This document shows, piece after piece, positions 33,159 to 48,345 of a stretch of 64,000 bases of DNA. The notes under the pieces are model-generated. The model saw only the letters and a program-made list of their open reading frames with translations. It was not told the origin of the DNA and did not search any database. Source of the DNA: Amorphochlora amoebiformis (taxonomy: Eukaryota > Cercozoa > Chlorarachniophyceae); assembly GCA_054601695.1 (NCBI GenBank), contig BAAHQB010000024.1, forward strand, positions 496,001 through 560,000, given 5' to 3'. The translations under genes and the position numbers were made by a program. Each line of letters starts with the position of its first letter. Positions within the stretch are counted from its first letter, which is position 1.

Positions 33159-33937
33159 TAAATATATATATATATATATGTATATATATATGTATATACA
33201 TATATATATATATACATATATAAACAGGATGAGAGAAAGAGAGAGAGCGCAACAAAGCTTTGAACCCAAGCTCTTCAAGGGGGAGATAGATAATTTGAGA
33301 AAGATTTATCGAGAGAAAGAGAAAGAAAGAGAGATGAATAGAGGGAGAGAGAGAAAGTGAGAGAGAGAGAGAGATAGAAATCGAAAAACAGAAGGAAAGA
33401 GAGAGAGGGAGAGAAAGAGGGAGAGAGCGAGGAGGCACAGGAAAAGGAAAAAGGTAGGAGTGAGGCAAAAAAAAAGAAAAAGAGAGAAAAGAATAACAGA
33501 AGCAAAAATATATACCCTTGGCTTCTTCTTTTGGTGGGCCAATAGATTTCCCTTCCTCTCTCTTCTCCTCCTTCGATAGGTAATGGGGTTGGATTCGCTC
33601 CCTCTCTCTCTCTGTCCCTCTCTTTTTCACTCTGTCTCTATTCTTCTCTCTATGTTCCCCTTCTCTTTCTCTCCGTGGGTTCATTCTCCCTTCTCTGTTC
33701 TCTCTTTTCTCTCTTTCTCTCTGTTCTCTCTTTCTCTCTGTGTCTCTCTTCTGTGTATGTGTCTCTCTCTCCCTCTCTCGCTCTATCTCTCTTTCTCTCT
33801 TTGTCTCTCTCTTTCTGTGTGTCTCACTCTCACACACTCTTATATGTGTACATACATATATGTATAATATGTAATATAAATATATATATATATATATTAT
33901 ATATATATATATGTATAAATATGTATATATATATATG

Positions 33938-33976
<39 letters not shown>

Positions 33977-34251
33977 CATGCAATATTGTTGTATTTAACA
34001 CCTATCTATCTACATAACATGTGTAATATATGATATATATATATATATATTATATATATATATACATATATATATATATGGATATATACATACATACATA
34101 TATATATACATATATAATATATATATATATGTGTGTGTGTGGGTGTGTATATATGTGTGTGTATATTCATAATGTACACAAGTATACATGTATATATATA
34201 TGTCTATATATATATAACACATACATACATACATGTATATATGTATGCATG

Positions 34252-34292
<41 letters not shown>

Positions 34293-34371
34293 TTAGATAT
34301 GTGTACGTACAGGAATACATGTATAAATACATGCACATATACATATAATATATATATATATACATGTTCGT

Positions 34372-34418
<47 letters not shown>

Positions 34419-34865
34419 TATATCTGTATGAACATCTATGCATATATTATATATATATATATATGCATGAATATATTAAATATTGTATTTAGATATATAC
34501 AGACAATATTACACATAACACATACATATATACACAATTGCATATATATACAAATGCATATTATATATATATATATATATACATATATTTATATATTATG
34601 TATACGTATATATATATATATTATATTATATATATAAATATATATATATATATATGTATGTATATGTGTAATATATATATGTATATACATACGTTTCATA
34701 TGTACATATGTAGTACATATATATTACATACATATTTATTCACAGTGTTTTATTACGTACCTCTGTAGTATTTTGTTTCTCCGAGTCTTTCTTCTCCTCC
34801 TTGACATCCTCCTTAACCTAAACCACATGTATCTATATATATATATATATATAAAATGTGTATTC

Positions 34866-34896
<31 letters not shown>

Positions 34897-35948
34897 TATA
34901 TATACATATATTTATATATGTATACATGCACGTGTACAATGTTTCTTTACAAATATGCTCTTCTTATCCCAAATATGGACAGACCTGCTCACACTATATG
35001 TACTATGTATATTCTTTCATATATAATTCACCTATACATATATACTATATTCATATACATATATATATATACATATATATATATATGAATATGTACATAT
35101 ATATATATATAATTACATATATGTTTACATATTTACACAAAACATACTTATATATATATATATATATATGCGTGTGAATTTATGTATAGATACATATATG
35201 TATTATATCTATTATGTATTTCTATTAATAAATGTATCACACACACATATATAAATATATATATATATATATATATGTATATTACATATACATATATACA
35301 TATATATGTATTTATACATCCAATATACGTTTACATATACGTCTCCTTATCCTAAATGCTCAGGTTCACTCCATGTGTACTATCTGTGTACAAATGTGTA
35401 AATATATTATATATATATTCAATATATCAATATATATATTATATACATATATATATATATGTGTGTATATGTATATGTATAGATGTATATAAATATATAT
35501 GTAGGTATCTATGTATAGCCGTATCATATATAAATATATATATATATTTATATATATATGTGTATATAATATATATATATATATGTATTTGTATATATAC
35601 ACATATACATACACACATACACACATATATAAATTTCCATGTACACCTCTTTGGTATTTGTGGTTTGAGTGTCGTTTTCCTCCTTGACTTCGTTCTTTGC
35701 CTCCTCCTTAGTGTCCTCAAAATATTCTCATATTAGAATTTCTATGTATCTATATATGTATATCTATAAATATGCAAAACCGCGTGCATATGCATACATT
35801 TATATGATATTGAATAATGTCTGAACATGCCAAAACTAAGGTATGTTCATACATGCATATATATATATATACACATAGTTGTATACAGATTGATATATAC
35901 ATATATATATATATTTTTCTATATATATATAATATGTAATATATACAC

Positions 35949-35980
<32 letters not shown>

Positions 35981-35994
35981 ATACATATATATAT

Positions 35995-36025
<31 letters not shown>

Positions 36026-36045
36026 ATTCATATATACATATATAT

Positions 36046-36109
<64 letters not shown>

Positions 36110-36152
36110 CATATATATATATATATATATAATATATATATATATATGTATA

Positions 36153-36209
<57 letters not shown>

Positions 36210-36239
36210 CACATATGCATATGTGCATATGTACATATG

Positions 36240-36285
<46 letters not shown>

Positions 36286-36415
36286 TATATGTGTATATAT
36301 GTCAATACGTATATATATATATATGTATATAATATATATGTATATATATAATACATACACACATATATATACACACACAATATATATATATATATATATA
36401 TACATATTTTCATAT

Positions 36416-36455
<40 letters not shown>

Positions 36456-36658
36456 ATAATATTAAAAACATACATATGTATGTACAACATGTATATATAT
36501 GCACATACATTTATTCATATGTATGTATGTATATGTGTATGTGTATGTATGTATAGAAATTATATATATATAATATTATATACACATATATATACACATG
36601 TATGTATGTATATTTGTATGTATGTATGTATAATTATGTATATATATACACATACACG

Positions 36659-36734
<76 letters not shown>

Positions 36735-36980
36735 GTGTATATATACATACACGTACGTGAAGACGTTCATAATATGACAAATACAAGTGTATTTGAATTT
36801 TTTCCAAATGTTTTTTGTGTGCGTATATCATGAGTATATATAATACATCAGATGTAGTATTCTGTACGTAACATGTACCCATAATGTATGTGTATGTATG
36901 TGTATGTATGTATATGTATATGTATGTATATATGTATATATCGATAAATACATATGTGTATACATACATGCACATATGTA

Positions 36981-37016
<36 letters not shown>

Positions 37017-37020
37017 CGTG

Positions 37021-37094
<74 letters not shown>

Positions 37095-37522
37095 CATACA
37101 TATATGCCTACCTTTTCATCAGACTCGTGCTTGACTTTTTCTTCCTGAGATAGGTGCAAACAAATATTACTATATGGTATAGATAAATTTATAATGTTTG
37201 TGTACGTATATACACATAACATGTATTGCGTGCGCGTTTGTGATGTATGCATGTATATGTGAGGTACTAGACATGCTTAGATAGGTGCCGGATTTTAGGG
37301 GCGTAATAAGTAAGTACGAATAAATATGAATACAAATAAGAATCTTCATATATTTGTATATGAAGATACACCAGGTTCTTATATTTGTGTGCACATTTAT
37401 ACATGTGAATATACACTGTATTTAAAGATACACGCATATATACATAATACACTTATAAACATTTCAAAAATGAGGTACGTTTATTTTTATTATATATATA
37501 TATATATTTTTATATATATACT

Positions 37523-37569
<47 letters not shown>

Positions 37570-37601
37570 GTGTATGTATTTGCTGTACACATACATATAT
37601 A

Positions 37602-37661
<60 letters not shown>

Positions 37662-37909
37662 CAGGTATCACCTGTTCTTTCCTTTTCGCATCCTCCTCAG
37701 CTTCCTATACACGTTTATATGTAACATATACATACATACATTTACATTTCTACCTATGTGTATGTATACATGCACATGTGAAATGAATACAATACACATT
37801 TATAAGGAATGTATGCATACATATATACATATGTATGTTTATATATATGTATATGTATACATATAAATATGTATATAAATATATATAATATATATATACA
37901 CATATACAT

Positions 37910-37950
<41 letters not shown>

Positions 37951-38268
37951 TATATCGTCTTTACGTATATACGTATATGTATGTACACATGTATATATGC
38001 AGTTTATATACATATATACATATATATATATACTTGTGTAATTTAAATTATATATATATTTTTATATGTATGTATGTGTTTTGTAATATACATATTATAT
38101 GCATCTATATTACATTATATATTATTATTATTATTATGTGTATACGTGTATATATATATACATGTAGATATATATATATATATATATTTAAGTATATAAA
38201 TGTATGTATATGTATTTAAATATTGCATATTTATATATAAAAAGATATATCTATATATATATATATGT

Positions 38269-38350
<82 letters not shown>

Positions 38351-39624
38351 GCCTTTTTAAGTTTCTTTTCCAATTGTTTTTGCCTCCTTGCTTGCTCCCA
38401 CTGTTCGCGCCGTTGTCTTTTCGTCAACCTCTTATCTACACAAAATTGTGTATGTATATTTACGAAACATTTATGCATAGATCATATACACATCAATATA
38501 TATCTACAAATATATAAATATACAATATATACACACACATATATATATATATATATATATGTATATTGTTAGCGCAGGAGTCCGGTAGGTCGGTAGTCCG
38601 GTCTGGCCCACCGGTAACATGGTAGAAGCCATGAAGGTAGTGCAGTGGTATAGTAGTCCAGGGCTGGCTGTTGTCCGTTTAGATTACGACAAATGATAAA
38701 GGGAAATTCTTAGGCTGTTCATTCAGGAATTTCTATGAACGTTCTAACTTCTCGAAGCTCCTCAAAGCGTGACATGTCGTGACGTCACGAGCGTCATGGT
38801 ATATTTCGAAGCTCGATACCACCCGGTACTACCCGTCACTACCGGCAAGGTAATTTCCGGGATTTCTAGCGATTCGGGCATAAATATTGACTGTCAAGAC
38901 ATCCCACGTCTTGACTGTCAAGACACCCATATGTCCAATGCCAGAGTTTGGCTGTCAAGAGAGTACGTGAGTAAGTTAGACCTTTGTAAGGGCAAATACA
39001 CCCCACATATTCACTCTGGTCACTGTTAAGACACCCCACACATTGACTGTCAAGACATCCCACGTCTTGACCGACACCCCACGTCTTGACTGTTAAAGCA
39101 CCCCACGTCTTGACTGTCAAGACATCCATACGCCCAGTGCCAGAGTTTGGCTGTCAAGAGAGTCCGTGAGTAAGCCAAGTTTAAAGACAGTAATTGCATA
39201 TGAGGTGCTCTAGATCTAGTAGACACTATTAGTATGTGAGATCAATTCACTGTTATGGGAGCGCTTTTGGGAAGCTTCTATTAAGGGCATGTTGCATTTT
39301 TCCAATTTAAATTAATTTTGACATTCCACTAGTCTGTCTCACTGACCGATACTTAGTGTCACACCAAGCCTATGCTACTTACAACGATGTCTCAACAAAG
39401 TATATAAAACATGTGTAAATATGTATGTGTGTGTATATGTACGTAGGAAATATATGCGTAATATGTATATTTGTGAATATATACATATATACATCCATTG
39501 CACAGATATACAAATATGCATGTATACAAATGTATATATATATATATATATATAAATATATATATGTACATATATCTGTCTTGGTTTATTTCCATATACT
39601 ATGCATGAACATATATAAGAACAC

Positions 39625-39683
<59 letters not shown>

Positions 39684-39954
39684 CGTATATTATATATATG
39701 ATATTACATTATACATGATATTACATTATACATGTACATGTTAGATTACTTCCTTTCTTCTGGGTTTTCCAAATATTTGCCCCAGGAATGTCTTCGTATG
39801 GATTCTGTAGTATACATGTACATATAAAAATAAATTTGCAATGTAATATATGTATATCAATATAAATATACATGTGTTACATTTGTCCACATGTAAATAT
39901 TTGTATATATATATAAACATATACACATATATTGTGCGTAATATGAGTATATAG

Positions 39955-40002
<48 letters not shown>

Positions 40003-40019
40003 TATATATACACACATAC

Positions 40020-40071
<52 letters not shown>

Positions 40072-41581
40072 CATCATGAAGATACTTATGTGTGAATATG
40101 TGCAATGTTTGCAAACTACCTCGATAGGTAAAACGCGGAAGCGTATTTTGTATGCATTACATCTATAATAATACACACAATTTTAAGTAATATGTACATA
40201 TACACATAATTGTATATCACCTTTTTCTCTGTTGCGGATTGCTTTTGTAGCTTTCTGGATTTGTTTTCACGGTTCTAGGTTACGGTTGGGGTCAGCATCC
40301 TTAGCCCGAGGGCTACCCATGGGTTTGCGGTTAAGGTTATGTTTGGGGTTAGGGAGGGTCAGGGTTAGGTTTAGGGTTAGGTTCAGGGCTAGGTTTAGGG
40401 TTAGGGTCAGGGCTAGGGTTAGGGTTGGGGTCAGGGCTAGGGTTATGCTTAGGGTTGGGGCTGGGGATGCGGCCTGCCTGTTGTTTCTTGAGGGCCTTAC
40501 GTTGAGCCTTTGTTAGCCTTCCAGTTCTGCACACAAACACGACATTGTCTACATTGCACACGTGTATTAGAATAAGTAAAAACATACATCACAACATGAA
40601 CATGCACGTACATAAACATATCATGTAACATGTACATGCACGTACATAAACATATCATGTAACATGTACATGCACGTACATAAACACATCATGTATATTT
40701 ATACATGAGATTCAATGATATTTACATATATGTAGAACGTGCCTATGTCGTACCATCCGTAGATACTATCGGCACCATATACGTCAAAACATGTCCAACA
40801 CCCATACATTATCCTATGTTTTTAATCCACCCTTCTAACCTAGCGCGAAAACTCCACCACCATCTATCGTAGCCCTCTTTCCCAAACTCTAACCCCAATT
40901 CTCACCGATATGAAAAAGCCTTTTTCCCTTTACCTCCTCCAGGGGGCGCGATTGCTAGAGACAGGTCCATGAACCTCTCTGGTGTCACTGAGACGTTCTT
41001 ACATTTCATGCACTAAAGTTGAGATTATTGTGCAATGAGGAGGTGGAAAAGAGAGATGGGGTTTTAAAAAGAGTGAGCGAGAGGGAGTGAGCGAGTGAAA
41101 AGAGAATGAGAACAAGCGAGGTGGAAAGGGCTGGAAGAGAAAAGTGAGAGTTTGTGGGAGAAGGAGAAAATAGAGAGAGAGAGAGAGAAGAGAGAGATAG
41201 TGAGAAAAGAGAGAGAGCGACAGAATAGGGATGTGCAGAAAAGAAGTAGAGCCAGAGAGGGGTAACGAGAGAGGGTCAGAATAAGAGGCTCCAACGTGAA
41301 ATGACAACTGGGGGTTCATTGCAACGGTGTACTTAAGCCGAGCTAGGATCTAAAAGGCTCGGAGAGAATGGGGAGGCAAGAATGAGAGAGAGAGTGAGGA
41401 TGTAAGAGTTAAACCTGGACACAATTTAAGACTTTCCCTTCGAATATCTGTTCGACAAGACTTGGTGAATTATCTTCCTTCTCATCTGACTTTTTTTTCT
41501 CTTCCTCTCCGGGCATGAACCCTGAGATATGTTTGTATTGTGAATATGTAATTTTTGTATATTTGTCCATGCACATGTTAC

Positions 41582-41612
<31 letters not shown>

Positions 41613-41733
41613 TAAATGTGTGTGTGTTTTTATGGAAATTATATATATATATATATATGTATATATATGTATGTATGTATATACATATTTATATACATAC
41701 ATGTATATATATGTATATATTAGATATATATAC

Positions 41734-41770
<37 letters not shown>

Positions 41771-42117
41771 CATATACATACATATGTACATGTAAATACA
41801 TATACATATACATATATGTATCTATATACATATACATATATATATACATATATATATATATATGTTATATATTGCAAATTGTACTATACGTGGTGTAAAC
41901 ATATCTGTACACACACACCATATATATAATTTACACATAGATATATACACATATATATATACATATATATATACGCACATATATATACAGATATATAAAC
42001 TTGCATATTAGATATAAATATATATATATATATATATATATGGAGATTTATATATATATATATATATATTATATATGTATATATATGTGTGTGTGTGTGC
42101 GTATGCAACGTACAAAT

Positions 42118-42202
<85 letters not shown>

Positions 42203-42547
42203 ATATCTTTAATATATGTAATGAACCTTTTCGCATTTTTTTAATGGTCTTTCCAAAAATCTCGCGGTCGGCGGGGAGAATAATTTTCTTCAGAAGTTTG
42301 ACCATCTTCTTGCGATTCGGCTTGAGCTAAAGAAGCGCATAAGATTTTTTAAATGATAATATTGGTATTAGAAATTTGTATGTATATATATATATGTGTG
42401 TGTGCATATATATGTATATATAATATATGTTCTTATGTATATATATATATATATATATAATCTCTTTGTATATTCATGTATATATATATATATATACATA
42501 TATGTACAGATAAAATAATATAAACTGTATGAATGAATTTATCTGCA

Positions 42548-42596
<49 letters not shown>

Positions 42597-42972
42597 CTTT
42601 AGACACACACACACACACAATATATATATATATATATATATATATACCAAAGAAAATACATATACATGATACCACAAGGCTCTCCATAAACTCCCCGTTA
42701 ATTTTCGTCTTCTTCAGATCTCCGATCCTATATACAGTACGCATAATTTTATGAAAAATACATACATAACATACACCTAGACGCATCTATCACATACGCA
42801 TAAACATTTATCTAATTATGAGAAAGTCAGGCATAATTCAATTTCCTTTAAAACGTATGTATATTACATACATATATATATATATATATATATGTATGTA
42901 TATATATACACATATATAAGTCTGTACATATATATATATATATATATATATTTATACAATATATATACAAAT

Positions 42973-43029
<57 letters not shown>

Positions 43030-43442
43030 TGTGTACAAATATTTGTATATATATATATGATACATTCCGTGAATACATAAGAATATATTTTGCACATATA
43101 GACATATATATATATATATATATATCAGCGTAGATACACGCAAAAACGTGCACACTTTATATTCCATTGTAACTATATATTTGCGATAAATAATACAAAA
43201 TGGGAACTGTACAAACCATATATATTCTGTGTAGTATGTTATACATACATCACAAAAACAAACATATTTCGCGTTTACACAAATGTGCAAAATACGATAT
43301 TCCGTGCCCCAGCTTGGATACTAATGGAATCGACCTCTTAAGGGTGTCGTCGAAGTGTTTGAGTTTAAGCTTTTTCAACCAATCTATTGTTACCGATATT
43401 ATTACATACAAATATATATACTATATATATATATATATACAT

Positions 43443-43484
<42 letters not shown>

Positions 43485-43584
43485 ATATATACATATATAT
43501 TTTATATATACACATACATATATATACATTTATTATATATATATATATATATTCAGGAGAATAATAGTGTACAAATATTATACA

Positions 43585-43634
<50 letters not shown>

Positions 43635-43747
43635 CATGTACATATACCATGTACATCTGTGTAGGTATACATCACTTCATACGCGACCAAATATACATAC
43701 AACTATGAATATATACGTTTATTCATTTATGTACATATTTATACATA

Positions 43748-43821
<74 letters not shown>

Positions 43822-44237
43822 TTAGACATATATGTATCTACCTGTATATATATATATATACATACATACATATTTAACATATCTAATGTGTGTTTGTGTT
43901 ATATGTATATCACATATATATGTATAATTTATATTCATAATATTTTACGTACACACATTTTATGCATGTATATATCGTATTGAATACACGTACATTATAA
44001 TTAATATATATATTTATATATATATATATATATTCATATATATACATATATATATAGTACATGTATATATATATATGTAATATTATACATAATACATACA
44101 CATATACATACATATACTGTATATATATATATACATATAAATATATATATTCATATATATATACATATATATATATATATGTCTATACATATGTATATAC
44201 ATATGCATATAAATATACAAATATAGATATATATATA

Positions 44238-44274
<37 letters not shown>

Positions 44275-44318
44275 ATGTATGTATGTATATATTTACAGGT
44301 AATTGAAAATATATGTTA

Positions 44319-44381
<63 letters not shown>

Positions 44382-45308
44382 CAAACAAATATCATGCATT
44401 TATATTATATAATATATATATATATATATATTTACTATATATACGATTACCCTTAACATCGGCCTCCTCCCACTTCTTAATTGTATCTACAACCTTCTTT
44501 CCCTAATGTCAACATTCATGAACATCAATGTAAATATATCTTTATATATATATATATATATATTTAGATATTCATATATATTTATATATATTATATATAT
44601 ATATATATGTATATATATATGTATATATATATATATGTATTTATATAAATATATTATATATATATATATATATAATATAATATAATTTATATATATATAT
44701 ATATATATTATATATATGTTCATATATACATGTATATACATGTATTACTTTGAGGTTGAGCTCCTGTAGAGTAGAGAGAGGAGAGAGAGAGAGGAGAGGG
44801 GAAAAGGTTCAGACGAGGTGAGCGGGAGAAGAAAAAAGGCACACCCCGCTTTGGACTGGAGAGACAGAGCAGGGAGGGAGCTTAGAGAAAGAGAAATCTA
44901 GAGAGAGGAGAGAGGGGAGAGGAGAGAGGAGAGAGGGAGAGGCGAGAGCATAGGACAGAGCGCAGGATAGAGCGAAGGATAGAGAAGAAGGAGATTCGAG
45001 AGAGGGATATTCGAGAGAGGAGATTCGAGAGAGGGAGATTCGAGAGAGGGAGATTCGAGAGAGGGAGATTCGAGATTCAGGAGAGGGAGATTCGAGAGAG
45101 ACTGTCGGGTGTGTTGTCGAGATGAGGAATTCTGATATTCGAGGGTGGGCGGACATCAATTGTAACGTGGCCTACTTTTTCTGTGATGGGAGGTCCTGTT
45201 GACTTCTCTTCCTTGAGAGAATCAAGGAGCGCGCGTAATAGTTCGTGTGAATCATGCTGACGGCCTGCATTTATACATTTATATATTAATATACATTAAT
45301 AAAAAATC

Positions 45309-45343
<35 letters not shown>

Positions 45344-45446
45344 GAATGTGTATATCTGTGCATTTATGGATATGGTCCATACCATGTGTAAATATATATA
45401 TTCAAATATGAACATGTCTGTGTATGATTTAAATATGCATATATAT

Positions 45447-45532
<86 letters not shown>

Positions 45533-45731
45533 GAACATATATATATATACACATATTATATATATATATATATATATGTATATATAATACATATGTATAT
45601 ATATACTCTATATATATATATATATACATATATACATACATACATATATACGCATATATACATATGTATATATATATATATGTACATACATATATATATA
45701 TGTATATATATGTATGAATATATATATATAC

Positions 45732-45776
<45 letters not shown>

Positions 45777-45974
45777 TATATATATATACATATTTACCTC
45801 CTCGAAAGCGATCGTGGTAGCGGCAAACATTACTGAAGACACCGCTGGGATTCATAGACGAACGCTTGCCTGGGTATAGAATGGCTCATATCTCTCCCCT
45901 TTATTGCCATTTTTCCAAATTTGTTTGTGGCATATATGTATAATAAAATAGATATTTTATATATATTTAGATGC

Positions 45975-46029
<55 letters not shown>

Positions 46030-46259
46030 ATAGTATAACACTATTAAGCAAAAAGATAATGCGACGTAAAATATTGTCGCGCTCTCTCGCTTCCTTCCCC
46101 TCAATTCATCATAATTATATTAGCATGTGTATACATGCACATATATGCATATGGACTAACCCTAATGTAAATTTAAGTGCACACACGCACACAACATATA
46201 TATATATATATACCCATATATATATGTATATATATACATATATATACTATATATATATA

Positions 46260-46298
<39 letters not shown>

Positions 46299-46460
46299 GT
46301 GTTGTATTGGATTTAAATGAACAAACATGAACAAATGTATAATGTGTATTTATGTAATACATATGCATATAAATATTGTATATTTACAAACAATACATGA
46401 CATGACGTACATATACACTTACATACATATGTACACACTTTTATATATATATTTTCATAC

Positions 46461-46502
<42 letters not shown>

Positions 46503-46546
46503 TGTTCGTACATGATGACATACATATATGTATCAATCGATTGTAT

Positions 46547-46632
<86 letters not shown>

Positions 46633-46917
46633 CGAAATTAATTAACACACAAGCTATTTTGATAAATTACCCTCTGACTTCGACATCTCATTCATAAATC
46701 CAAGCAAAGAGTCATTCAGGTGAGTTCCAGTCGGCCCTGCATGTAAGCATTCATAACATTAATCTCCTTTCTCTCGTCTCTCTCTTTCTGTGAATATCTG
46801 CACATTCCACGACTTATATATAAAGCTACATATACTCATATGTAGTTATATATGTATATAATATAAGCACAGTTTATATAGAATAAAAGATGTTTATAAA
46901 TCACATGTATGCATGTG

Positions 46918-46960
<43 letters not shown>

Positions 46961-46973
46961 GTATCTAGATATA

Positions 46974-47025
<52 letters not shown>

Positions 47026-47425
47026 GTTTATATATATATATATATACATATATGTATATATATATACAATATATATATAAATACAATATATATATATGTA
47101 TATCTACTATCGTTCATCTTCTTCTACCCCTTCGAGAATTCACCTATTTAACCCTTACATAACCTCTGAACATTGCCACACTAATAGTCTAATCTGGCTA
47201 CAAATAAATAGACTTGTCGACCTTGCCGGATGAGACTGGTTCTAAGAGGATCCGTGATGGCAAGGTTCTGCATAACCGAGTTGAAGAAGCAGGTGTTTCC
47301 TGAATGAATTACATGAAAACAATTGTTATACCTTCATATGCATATTCCAAAAATATTTATACATATGTGTATATCATATATTAATATGAATTATATTCAA
47401 TGGACATGAATGTACATTTACATCT

Positions 47426-47482
<57 letters not shown>

Positions 47483-47544
47483 TGTGTTTCTGAACAAATA
47501 ACGTACATAGACACATAATAAATTTGTATATAATACACGCATCA

Positions 47545-47587
<43 letters not shown>

Positions 47588-47668
47588 TATATTATATATA
47601 TATATTTTATATACATATATATGTATATATATAATATATACACACGCATATATATATATATATATATT

Positions 47669-47719
<51 letters not shown>

Positions 47720-47804
47720 AATATATAATATGTTTTTACATATGTTGATATATGCATATGTACATATGTAACTACACATATATATATATATATATATATA
47801 TGTG

Positions 47805-47861
<57 letters not shown>

Positions 47862-47864
47862 TTT

Positions 47865-47907
<43 letters not shown>

Positions 47908-48057
47908 GTGTGTGTGTATATTATATATATATATATATGTATACATATATATATATATATGTATATATATATTTACTTTTCATACATGCATTTGCATGTG
48001 TACATATACATACACATATCTACATATATGTGAATATGTGTGTGTGTGCGTGTAAAC

Positions 48058-48101
<44 letters not shown>

Positions 48102-48150
48102 GTGCATATATAAATTTATATATGTATATATATATATATACACGTATGTA

Positions 48151-48188
<38 letters not shown>

Positions 48189-48272
48189 CATACACATATA
48201 TACATAAATATATTATATATATTTATCAAATACATATGTATATACATATATATATATATATATATAAATAGA

Positions 48273-48345
<73 letters not shown>

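Noticed and set aside
32935-33867. 300-residue minus-strand frame rich in Arg/Glu and Ser/Leu
   Set aside because: Mostly GA and CT microsatellite; only the short exons 33516-33570 and 32978-33020 inside it fit the USP gene in phase.
38871-39180. CRISPR-like spaced palindromic repeats
   Set aside because: The units are adjacent or nested without unique spacers, inside an intron of a eukaryotic gene.
40232-40585. Plus-strand Arg/Leu/Gly frame and minus-strand Pro/Asn/Lys frame
   Set aside because: Both are read-throughs of degenerate TTAGGG repeat; only the part at 40478-40548 is supported as an exon.
44809-45159. 116-residue minus-strand Ser/Leu/Pro frame
   Set aside because: It translates the GA-rich 15-bp minisatellite of an intron.
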